The notes under the pieces: model-generated
Databases searched by the model: none
Seen by the model: only the letters and a program-made list of their open reading frames with translations
What the model was told of the DNA's origin: nothing
Shown here: positions 18,301-27,229 of the stretch, piece after piece
Numbering within the stretch: position 1 is the stretch's first letter
How the letters are laid out: every line of letters begins with the position of its first letter
Position numbers and translations under genes: made by a program
Assembly (NCBI GenBank): GCA_949130485.1
Contig: OX422191.1
Coordinates: 9,357,446-9,421,445, forward strand
Source of the DNA: Agelas oroides
Lineage: Eukaryota; Porifera; Demospongiae; Agelasida; Agelasidae
DNA: 64,000 nucleotides
Direction of reading: 5' to 3'

Positions 18301-20648
18301 GGCACTCGATGCAGCTCTTGTGCATCTAGACAGGCTAAACATCTTCCTTTACTATCCCTCAGTTCTCCCTGAGCTTGTGTTCTGCAGCCCTTGTGTGCTG
18401 CTAGATAAGATTAGCGAACTTGTAGAAGAAAGCTATAGGCTGAAGCATGGCCCTGACCCATATGCCCTAGTAGAAGGAAAGTTTTCAGGTTTTTGTAACA
18501 AAGGCCTGATTACAGCTCAGCTTCTAGAGGGTTACCCAAAGCACTACACAGAGTTTTTCACACAGGCTCACCTTCTGAAACTGTTTGAAAGTCTGTTAAT
18601 TGTTGCACCAATTGATCATGATACTTCATGCCTTCTCTCTTGGATGTGCTAAAACGAAGCGATTTTCAGAGGCCTTCTTGTGGTTGTCAACTAGTCATTT
18701 CCTTCAAGGACAGGTATGCTCCACTTGGCTTGTTCTCGTCACTAGTTGCTTTTCTGTTGTCTGATAAGACCGAGCCTAATCCCTGGGTGGTTTTTGGTGA
18801 CACCTCAAAGCTCTACAGAAATCATATCACTTTCTATCTTGACAGCTACCCAGGTTCTGTAGTTTTGATTGATTCTGCCGCTTTCTTTGAGGTGTATCTT
18901 ATTCTCGATTGTACTGACCTTCCCGAGCTTTACAAGGACACCTGCAAGTATGTAAGTCACACCATAGAAATGGGTCTCAATGAGGCCATCAAAGCTCGCA
19001 ACTTCCAGAATGTTCGTTATCATAAAGCGATATCCTGCCCATGTGAAGAAGGCCGTCATACCCTCCATCCAGCATTGGTACATACATGTTATGACACTCA
19101 GTTCTGGAAGTGTACCCAGAGGCAAGGTACATGCGGAAAGTTGGACGAACATCACCATGTATGGGTGAAGAATTACACTGACAACTCTGGAGCAGGTAAG
19201 CCACTTTGAGTATTGTGGTAAACCATGCAATATTGAATTTGGAACTTGACAAGTGCAGTTGAATTGTTATCAACAAATTGTGCCTTCATTCTTCAGGTAC
19301 AGAATCCTCCTGTCATGCTGTTGCGAAACATAAAAAGAAATTTTCAGTCACAGGAGAAGGGTCCAAAGGTCAAGCTGAGACTTCAACAAATGGTATGTCT
19401 AGCTCTCTCCTCCACATTCACTCATGAAAGCATGAGCCCTGTGTGTGAGGTATTCTGTGGGTCAAGAGTTTTATAATCTGAAAACAACCCTGGAGGGAGC
19501 AGTTTAAAAGTATTTTTAGCCTGTATGCATTGCATATAGCAACAGTAAACATCCGTAGTACAATATCTCATTTTTAATAGGATTTTTTAAATTTATTTAT
19601 TCTCATTTTTCAGTGGCCCAATACAACTTTTGGTGTCCATCAGCCCCAGTATTTGTTATGCTGGTAACAAATACTGGGGCAGATTGCTTCTGGGTCAACC
19701 CACTAATAATAGTAGCAAGAGCGCATAAGAACGGGCGGCTAGAGTAAGAGCGTGTAACTACGTAAAATTCGAAACCGGGCAGAATTTACCACCAGTACTA
19801 AAAATAGTAACACGCACTGCGCACGCTGCATTGACATAAGCCCTTATGCATTGTTGCTAAGCGTACACGTGACCGGATGTTCTATTTTTAGTACGGTTCA
19901 ATAATTTTGCCCGGACTACGGGCTTCTATTGGAGTTACACGCTCTTACTCTAGCCGCCCGTTCTTATGCGCTCTTGTAGTAGGGAAAGACCTAACCTAAC
20001 CACACCCTGACGTTTTGCTATATTGTGACACCAACTGGCTTCTACCGTGTATAATCGGTTAGGCCATGCAGAACTAGATTTAATGTTTCGCATCAGCGAC
20101 TTACTCGATTTGCATGTGGGCTGGTGGTCATTATTCATTATTCTGTATTAGCTCAGCAAATCCACAGCGCTACGGCCACTAAAAGTGGGCATGTCATTGC
20201 TTGGAAGGCGTTTGTGACAGTTGAGGTGGCAGGTCTCAGAGGAAGCGGGCGCTGATGCGAAACAATAAATCTAGTTTGCCTGGACATTATTAAATATTGT
20301 AGATAGACATTATTCAGTTAATGATGGCACAGTAAGTGTTACATGTCTGTTATACCTACAGTCCAGAAGCCAATCGATCTGAAGAATGTGTACGAAGACC
20401 TGATTGACATCTCCCACCACTGGTATGACCTTGGACTGCAACTAGAACTGGAGGAAGGAACACTGAAAACCATCAAATCAGACAATCCAGAGAATTCAAG
20501 GCATTGCCTAAGAGAGATGCTAAGCACATGGCTGAAGATTGATCCAAGGCCGACGTGGCAGACCTTGTGTGCTGCTTTGCGCAGTAGAACTGTTGGCGCA
20601 GAGAAATTAGCTAGTGACCTGGAAGTGAAGTACAAACGAAGGATTTGA
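9388..20648 (+). CDS. TAZ1-CXXC-ROCO GTPase-Death domain protein (one-base frame break)
   Basis: Twelve exons: 9388-9481, 12553-12881, 12982-13219, 13589-13708, 13852-13978, 14400-14447, 15231-15286, 15871-16002, 17051-17119, 17244-19195, 19297-19392, 20362-20648. Protein about 1182 aa. N-terminus [10 protein letters not shown]...PTKRAKL resembles CBP/p300. A Pro/Gln-rich stretch is followed by TAZ1 (about 160-247, all zinc ligands present), then an NLS-like RRKRRP and a CXXC zinc finger (about 284-323: [26 protein letters not shown]). A Roc-like GTPase follows, with P-loop GTAGVGKT (429-436), DSGGQPQF and a VGTFRDE G4-like motif. A COR-like region and a C-terminal Death domain (about 1088-1182) complete it. 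The frame breaks near 18622-18632: coding homology continues in another frame (MPSLLDVL...), and the exon sum is one base short of a codon multiple. That could be an assembly error or a real lesion. CXXC fingers bind unmethylated CpG and ROCO-Death proteins signal, so a nuclear signalling role is inferred. Confidence 0.82.
9559..10240. repeat. Foldback MITE (GGTAGTCACTTATATG family) with a nested insertion
   Basis: Ends GGTAGTCACTTATATGTC and GGCGACATATATCTGACTAC are inverted repeats, with inner arms containing CGTTTGTGACCGGGAT. A second element interrupts it at 9658-10047. The family recurs at 26485-26771, 44704-44985 and 61988-62305. It lies in intron 1 of the ROCO gene. Confidence 0.85.
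9658..10047. repeat. Nested MITE with 25-bp-class inverted ends
   Basis: TAGTCTCGCAAGCCAGACCC at the left pairs with GGGTCTGGCTTGCAAGACTA at the right. Inner arms around GTATCACGCACGGGGAAGG also pair. Confidence 0.88.
10370..10866. repeat. 51-bp minisatellite, about nine to ten units
   Basis: Units read CTTGGTCCCAGTCTTTGAAA followed by GTGCCCCAGTCTTAGCCCGT and a C-rich tail. The unit is a multiple of three, so long reading frames stay open on both strands; I regard them as by-products. Intron 1 of the ROCO gene. Confidence 0.95.
11253..11507. repeat. Long foldback repeat
   Basis: CAGTCCTGGGTAGAAATCGA pairs with the mirror sequence ending near 11507, and inner arms GGTGGGGCTCATATG / CATATGAGCCCCGCC also pair (imperfectly). 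It lies in intron 1 of the ROCO gene. Confidence 0.8.
14518..14602. repeat. Short foldback repeat of the CCCAGGC...GCCTGGGAAC family
   Basis: TAGCCATGTTCCCAGG pairs with CCTGGGAACAAGGCTA across about 85 bases. Located in the intron between CXXC exons 2 and 3 of the ROCO gene. Confidence 0.8.
15508..15680 (+). repeat. tRNA-derived SINE-like element
   Basis: TAGCTCAGTGG matches a Pol III A box and GGTTTCATTCC a B box, correctly spaced, followed by a non-tRNA body and an alternating CA/CG tail near 15655-15680. It lies in a ROCO gene intron. Confidence 0.6.
16418..16992 (+). mobile_element. Non-autonomous DNA transposon with transposase N-terminal remnant
   Basis: Terminal inverted repeats ATACCATATACACGGGTTAA and TTAACCTGTGTATACGGTAT flank about 570 bases with internal TTATTAAGCGCATA repeats. 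A reading frame from 16753 contains [19 protein letters not shown], like the helix-turn-helix start of Tc1/pogo-type transposases; it stops after about 45 residues. Inserted in the intron before the last linker exon of the ROCO gene. Confidence 0.7.
19711..19977. repeat. Foldback MITE
   Basis: AGAGCGCATAAGAACGGGCG pairs with the mirror arm CGCCCGTTCTTATGCGCTCT, continuing through GGCTAGAGTAAGAGCGTGTA. Inserted in the last intron of the ROCO gene. Confidence 0.9.
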
Positions 20649-21279
20649 ACACAGCTGTCAGGTTGAACAATAGCATCAAGCCATCAGCACATCTGTGAAA
20701 AGTGACTGCACAGTCATGCTATAGTCAAGCTCTTAAAAGAATCACTAGTCAGTGTATGCCCACGGTAGATCTTGTGTACCAAGGAGGAATTTGTTATCCT
20801 GCAAGGAACAGAACTGCATGTGAACTGATCACTAATTTAATTTTGGTGTGAGTGTACTACCATACATGTTTTCACTTATAATTTAAGGTTTGTCCATATT
20901 GAACAGCACTTGTTTTAGCTCTGGTTGGCCTCGAACCCTCGGTTTGAGGCTAGCTCCAGCTGGTGACCTTCTCCAGGCAGTTGTAAAAAGCATTCAATTC
21001 GACATACATGATATTGCAAGTGCTATCTGTATAAATAAGTACATGTATGGCACATATAGTGCTAGCGGTATGATTTGTCAGAAATACAAGACTATAGATA
21101 TAGTGTATCATCTGACTTGCCTTTTCAATTATATTCCAGTAAATTCATTTCTTCTTAAAGTGCAAGAGTCCTCAAGTGCAGTTTCAAAGATTATTCATTA
21201 TAATTTAGCACAAGTATGTGCAGGCGCAGTGAGAATTTTTTCACAAGACAGCAACACAAAGTAACAGTGATGTCATGTA
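20649..21279. other. Convergent intergenic region
   Basis: About 630 bases between the ROCO gene stop and the DNAJC9 stop. An open frame runs from 20890 but has no recognisable domain or composition bias; no gene called. Confidence 0.5.
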
Positions 21280-23322
21280 CTACGTCTTTTTCCCCTTCCT
21301 TGTTCCCTTGCCACCTGATGCCTTGTTCTTGCTCCCTCCTGCCTTGGATGAGCTCTTCTGTTTCTTAGCGTACTTCTGTTCTAGTGAGTCAAAGAAATTG
21401 TCCATCTGTGATCCTCTTGACTGCTGTCTGGCATGAATGAGAGCCTTGAGGCTGTCCTCACTTCCGTCTGAGAGTGATGGAGAGAGGGAAGGTGTGTGTG
21501 ATGGCCTCCATACAAGACCTTTTCCCCTCTCCCACACCCCCTCAACTCCTGTTTCAAAAGGTTGTGTAAATGTTTTCTAACCAAGGAACTAGTTGGAGAA
21601 AAGCACCCCCCACCCCCCCCCCCCCCCCGAAGATATTGTAGTAAATATTCTGTTTCTTCCACATCTTGCCCTCTATTCCCATAACAGACAATCCTTCTCC
21701 CCTCCTCAAACTCCTTAATTCACTCTCAGTCCACACTCACTTGTGTCAGCCCCCATCTCCCTGAGAGCTTCCTCGGCCTCCTTTGCCTCCTCCTTGTACC
21801 TCCTCTTCCGGCTCTGTCTCTTCTTCTCACTCTCACCCACAAACGCTGGGAACTCAGGCACTGACCCCTCCGCTATCCACTGACCAATCAGATCCCTGAA
21901 TCGAGGCTCATCTTCAACAGTCGCACACAACACCTTTAGGGATGTGATTTCTAAAATCATCAAAACACGACTGTGCTATGAAAACCAATCTTGAAAAGCC
22001 TGCTACACCCTTGCTGCCTGCCTGGTTCACAAACACACACACACACACACACCTCTTCCAATATTTTCTCCATGTCTCCCTCGCAGTCAACATAAGCAGA
22101 CCTCAGTGTCTCAGCCTCCTCCTCCGACCCCTTGTAGCTCTTCTCAAATGATGTGATGTCATCCACCGTCACCTTCTTGAACAACAGTCGCCAGTAGTTT
22201 GTCCAATCACGATCCTGCATGACCAGGCAGCAAAGGAAATGTGCATCTTGTATATCCGACAACAAAATCTAACAAATTTCATAAACCACAATGTGTGGCT
22301 ATGACTCTTCCCCTACACTATTTTCTGGTGGACAATAACCTACACTCAAACTGTACACACACACACCCGTCAATCTTCTCACTAGGGTTGACAGGCCAAA
22401 GGAGAATTCACAACCATGCCCCTCATATTACACATAATGATTGTCAATGGAATTTAGTTAACTTCATTCTAGGCCCAGTCAGGTTTAAAGTTGAAATTCT
22501 TCAAGGTTCAATTTGTTGGTTTTGAGGGAGACCCAACATTGTTGGTTTGGGGTAGCATATTGAGGACCCCAAAGGGCACAATTTTTATTTTTCGTTGGGG
22601 CGAGGGGAGAGCCTGGGAACGAGGCTAGTGCTTTTCGGTATAAGCGTGATGCAAACACTGACACCTATGTTCACACTCAAACTACACACACACACCTGGT
22701 TGAAGATGGATAAGTCCTCCTCGTCTACAGTGCCATCTTCGTCATAAGCAGCTCTCTTCTCCTTGTCACTTAGGATGCTGTACAGCTTACCCAACACCTG
22801 TGTGTGTGTGTGTGTGTGGTGTGTGGTATATGCGTGTAGTGTGTATGGTGCGTGTAATGTGTATGTGTATGAATACAAAAGAACTGCTTAGGTTGGCAAA
22901 GCAGAATAGAACGTAACAGGATGGGAAGTGAAGTGAAACTAGCCAAGAAGTAAGTGAGTAGCTGCATTAGAGCACAACGTATGAGGAAGATGTGAGCTAC
23001 CTTCTCACATAGCCTCACTCCCAGATTGTCTAGGAAAAAGAGAGGGTCTGCTCACATGGGTTCAATCTGTGGGACTAACATCCATATCTCAATGTGACAA
23101 CTATGCAGTCCCATTTTGCAGCTCATCCAGTAGTCCGAGGGGTTCGTCATGGTACATCTTGGCATATAAGATTTCATGCCGATTTTATGTGTGAATTTCT
23201 AAATCTCAGATGGAATTTAATTGGATTTCAGCTGATGGCATACAGGATTTTCCTTGTGACAAACCCTTTGCAGTAGGCCTACATAACCAACCCTCTCACC
23301 CTGTGGATAAGATTTTGAAACC

Positions 23323-23354
<32 letters not shown>

Positions 23355-23590
23355 ACACACACACCACCACCACCATCCCACCTCGTGATTTTAAAAAACT
23401 AAAGCACCTGAAACTTCTGTGTGGCCTCCTCCACCTCTCCTGGCGCCACTCTGTCGGGGTGCACCTGCAGTGAGAGGCGGTGGTAAGCACGCTTCAGTTC
23501 TGAGTCCTTCGCCTCCTTTCCCACTCCCAGCGCCGCATAGAGATCACGACTGCCGAAACACCGCTCCACGTCGTCCAGAAAAGTAGACAT
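21280..23590 (-). CDS. DNAJC9: DnaJ homolog subfamily C member 9 (histone H3-H4 co-chaperone)
   Basis: Five minus-strand exons, 23590-23408, 22797-22696, 22214-22053, 21933-21741 and 21467-21280, sum to 276 codons (275 aa; the human protein is about 260). The J domain (about 15-85) has DLYAALGV, the HPD motif in LQVHPDR, and [14 protein letters not shown]. The middle contains [11 protein letters not shown] and [13 protein letters not shown], typical of DNAJC9. The C-terminus is charged and ends in a basic GTRKGKKT tail. Family role: recruits HSP70 to histone H3-H4 through the J domain and a histone-binding region. Several splice sites sit directly in CA/TG repeats. The KANSL2 stop lies 384 bases upstream on the same strand. 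Confidence 0.94.
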
Positions 23591-23805
23591 CTTTCAGATT
23601 TTGGGCTTTGGCAGACAGTCCTACACCTCGAAGATGGGCCATAGATATGGATGGGCCTACATACCTAGTGTGCTTTATATAGAATCCAACTTTGCATATT
23701 CCCGCCAAACGCCACGGCCATGCGCACTAAACCGCTTAGCGAATTGCGAATTCGATCGAGTTACTGAGCTAGCTCCACCCACACAATAGGAGTTCGTTCT
23801 AGTTT

Positions 23806-23924
23806 TAGCCTCATCCCCAGGCCATTCCCACCTCCAGTTTTCGATCGCTTCCAAGATACAAAACGTTTTGCATACTGCAAGTGATCAAAAACTGGAGGCG
23901 GAAAATGCCTGGGAACGAGGCTAA
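23806..23924. repeat. Foldback MITE between DNAJC9 and KANSL2
   Basis: TAGCCTCATCCCCAGGCCAT and the mirror arm ending GCCTGGGAACGAGGCTA; inner CTCCAGTTTTCGATC pairs with GATCAAAAACTGGAG. Confidence 0.85.
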
Positions 23925-23974
23925 GTTGGTACCACATGTCATACACAAAACAGATGTCAACTCGTGTACAAACT

Positions 23975-26900
23975 TCATCTACAAGCATCTTGGGTCTCTG
24001 TCTTATCAGTTGCTTCCGTCCCTCCTTCGGCAGACAACAAGCTATCTTCGTCCTTGCCTCTGTCAGACGGTCTCTCCCTAGCTCCTCTTTCCCCCTCAGC
24101 TGTACTACCATCATCATCAGTACTAGAGAAGTCTGGAGGGGACACGTTGTCACAATGTCCGCCACACAGCGTCGGCTCCCAGTAGTGGGGGACAGGGTTG
24201 GAACACTGGGTTCCTGATTGGTAGACGTAGGAGCACCTGACGTACAGCAACTGTTTTGGGCCGTCACAAATGTCTGGTTGAGAGTCAAGGAGGAGGAGGA
24301 GGGAATGTGTGTGGAAGTTATGAACATTACTCTACTGTGCGTTTTGATCCAGTATTGTGTTGAAAACACTCTATCATTAAACCTGTGTGTCGAACGACCA
24401 ATCTCTCGGCCAAAGATTGTGGAGGTACGTTATACGAGGGTATTCGCAAACAATCTTTGAGTGCACATTTCATAACTCACAACTTAGTCATGAAGTTATG
24501 TGCACTGAAAGATTGTTCGAATACCCATACCCTCGTAATGAATGTAGATGTGTCAATACATATCTACACAGTGTATAATCTCCACCTTTAATTGAAGTTC
24601 AGTGATATAGTGCTTCGTACACAGAAATTATTACACAGATACAGTCTTTTGTTTGTTTGTTTGTTTTGTTTTATGCAAACTACCATGTGTGATGAATGTG
24701 TGTGTATAGTAATTGGAGAGGGCAACAGAATGTTTAGGAGTTAATGCCAGTGTGTATGGTGGTGGCGGTGGAGGGGGGGTGGGGGCAAGGAAAATGCTTT
24801 ATAATTGGTGTGTATGTTAGCCTCATACAGGGCTATGTGTATGTGTGCTCCTAGTCTATCAAGCCAGCCCATCTCTCACCCTCCAGAAAAGTGAGAGAGG
24901 GTCCAGCAGATGTTATTAGTATTCATAGTTCACAGCTTGTTTAATCTGCAGCCCTAAACTGCACCAGTAGCCAAGGTGTTGCTACTGTCTCAAAATGGAA
25001 CAGTGGATCTGATTGGTCAGCATCTCATGCATACTAATAACACTTTTCTGGAGGGTGAGAGATGGCTTGATAGACTATATAGTGTGCTCCCTACTGAGCG
25101 ACTCATAACCAGCCTACATTCCATGTCAACTCAAAGGATACGTCTGGGACATCGGCTGGCAAAGGGTAAGCACTTGTTTTCACAGCCATTGTTGACACAC
25201 AGCGGCAGCAGCATGGTGCTATACTGTTGGTGAAGATTGAGGAGATGCTGGTAGTGGGCCTTGTGGGACTCGCGTGACTCCCTCCTGGAAAATAGCTCGA
25301 TGCTCGCTTCAATTCTTCGTTGTTTTAGCTTTCTTTCTAGAAGTCCCTCTTCTCCCGATCTCTTTCGGTAGCAGCAATAGGCAGCGTCCTCTAGTGAACC
25401 TCCTCGGGAGCTCTGAGGGTCTGAGGGGGAGGAGTGGGGAGGAGGGAGTGAGGAGAAGGGAAGGAGGGAGAGAAAGTGAAGAGGAGTGGGGAGGAGGGAG
25501 TGAGGAGAGGGGAAGGAGGGAGAGGAAGTGAAGAGGAGTGGGGAGGAGGGAGTGAGGAGAAGGGAAGGAGGGAGAGGAAGTGAAGAGGAGTGGGGAGGAG
25601 GGAGTGAGGAGAGGGGAAGGAGGGAGTGGGGAGGAGGGAGTGGGGAGGAGGGAGTGAGGAGAGGGGAAGGAGGGAGTGGGGAGGAGGGAGTGAGGAGAGG
25701 GGAAGGAGGGAGAGGAAGTGAAGAGGAGTGGGGGAGGAGGGAGTGAGGAGGGAGAGGAAGTTAGGGGGAGTGGGGGAGTGAAGGGTGAGAACTGTGTCCA
25801 ATTTCACTTTGGGGAGGAGGGAGAGAGGGAAGGAAGACAAGAGAAATGAAAGAGAAGGAAGAGGTGAGATGAGAAACAAAAATAAAGGGGAGAGGAACAG
25901 AAGACAGAGGAGCGGTGGAGGGAGAGAGAGGAGGTGGGAAGAGAGGAGGGAGCACTGGCGTTGTACTCAGGGCATCTATGTAGCTTTGTCCAATCAGTAG
26001 ACATATAACATACAATGTACTTGCACCATATGTACGCACCCTGTCCCTTCCTGCCTCCCTCGGTCTGCCACTGAAGCAGAAATTGCCTTCTCTTCTCCTG
26101 TAACATGTGACGAAGGTGGGAGAGCTGTCCCACATAGAGGTCCCTCAGTCGCACCAACTTCCTGCGGTATACACAATAGGCCTCATCTTCTGTCCATGTC
26201 CCAGCATCACTGGGGAGGGACCAGGACACCAGTGAACAGTGATAAGAGGAGGTTGGAAGCTATGCGTGCGGGATAGCAATTAGTGCTACGTGATGATGTA
26301 ATTATACGGGCTGCCATTGAGGCCCATAGTGAAATGTGAAATTGATTTACACAATGGCACCCTTGCCTGTATGATTACATCATTCACGTAGCAATAGTTG
26401 TTATCCTGTGTGCATCACTAATTACTAGCTTCCAACCTCCTCTGAAGATTGATATTGATTGGTTGAACATCCTCAACAGCAAGAGGTAGTCACTTATATG
26501 CCATCTAATGAAGTGTCTACAACCAGAGATCAAGATTTGTGATTGGCATAAATTGTGCGTGATCGCTCAATCGTTCCAACTCTTGGTCACCTAATTTGCA
26601 GTTGGTTCAAAGGACAAAATGGCAGCCATGCCTCCTCAGTTGATCCATTGATTTGGGCAGTTTGGAGGTCACCTTGATCCCTTGGTCACTTTTTAAAAAG
26701 GACGTTGATCACTTGATTCCATTCTGATCCTGGTTGCAAACGCTTCAACAGGTGACATAAAAGTGACTACCAAATTGCCAACCACGTTGGACTTTCCGAA
26801 ACATGAGTTTACAGTTTTCTCCATGGACAGCTTGCAGGGACATCAAATCAACCCCACAAGTGGGACACTCTAAGGTCTCACAACATGTCTCATACTCACG

Positions 26901-27027
26901 CCAGCGGGTCGGTGTCGTAGTTTTCAACCAGTTCTGGGTCACTCTCGTTCTCTCCCTTCCACACAGAGCATACCTCCACCTCCCCAGGTGCGATTGTAGA
27001 TGAGCCAGACACTCGCAACTCCGCCAT
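23975..27027 (-). CDS. KANSL2: KAT8 regulatory NSL complex subunit 2-like
   Basis: Four minus-strand exons: 27027-26900, 26209-26040, 25399-25142 and 24273-23975, in frame to 285 codons (284 aa). Residues 1-43 are acidic (ENESDPELVENYDTDPLA). A conserved helical block follows, AGTWTEDEAYCVYRRKLVRL then LYVGQLSHLRHMLQEKRRQF, then a Lys/Arg-rich block (ERKLKQRRIE). A cysteine-rich element with CVNNGCENKCLPFASRC, HICDGP and CSYVYQSGTQCSNPVP...CGGHCD matches the C-terminal zinc-binding region of KANSL2. Family role: structural subunit of the NSL histone acetyltransferase complex. The first cysteine-rich region of vertebrate KANSL2 (about 490 aa) is absent, so the protein is short or an upstream exon was missed. 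The last donor is a weak GTATCC but gives the exact family sequence across the junction. Confidence 0.85.
24432..24538. repeat. Foldback repeat in the last KANSL2 intron
   Basis: TACGAGGGTATTCGCAAACA and inner TGAGTGCACATTTCATAA pair with the reverse complement on the right, ending at TACCCTCGTA. Confidence 0.85.
25412..25790. repeat. GAGGA-rich purine minisatellite
   Basis: Repeated GAGTGGGGAGGAGGGAGTGA and GAAGGGAAGGAGGGAGAG blocks, almost pure purine on the plus strand. In KANSL2 transcription orientation it is a long pyrimidine tract directly before the exon 3 acceptor. Confidence 0.95.
26485..26771. repeat. Foldback MITE (GGTAGTCACTTATATG family)
   Basis: GGTAGTCACTTATATGCC at the left and GGTGACATAAAAGTGACTAC at the right; inner AACCAGAGATCAAGAT pairs with the right arm. 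Lies in KANSL2 intron 1. Confidence 0.85.
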
Positions 27028-27229
27028 ATTAAACGCTGTTCAATTTTACTTTCCATTAATTAGGACGATGTGGGGCTGTGACTGGTGAATCGTAAACAGT
27101 CACTCGTGTTTTCTGTCAACCATGTACCAGTAACTGAGCACAAAGCAGGTCTAACCTCGAGCGATTGCAATTTGGATCCCAGACCCTTCTGGCTAGTGAG
27201 CCACGCCCCTTTTTGGAAACCAGCCGATG
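27028..27229. promoter_or_regulatory. Divergent promoter of KANSL2 and CPK1
   Basis: 202 bases separate the KANSL2 start (-) from the proposed CPK1 start (+). Blocks shared with the regions upstream of CPK2 and CPK3 include GTTCAATTTTACTTTCC, TAATTAGGACGAT, CCTCGAGCGATTGCAA and a GCCACGCC box. They keep order and spacing, showing that this promoter was duplicated with the genes. GATTGCAAT is C/EBP-like. Confidence 0.6.

Noticed and set aside
18600-18700. An 80-base intron (GTCTGT...TTTTCAG) to explain the ROCO frame change
   Set aside because: It would remove residues that match the family on both sides of the break; a one-base deletion explains the data better.
20890-21264. 124-codon open frame
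   Set aside because: No domain, odd composition, contains a short repeat, and lies in a convergent 3' region.
25391-25879. Pro/Leu/Ser-rich frame on the minus strand
   Set aside because: Translation of the GAGGA minisatellite in a KANSL2 intron; KANSL2 exon 3 is in a different frame nearby.
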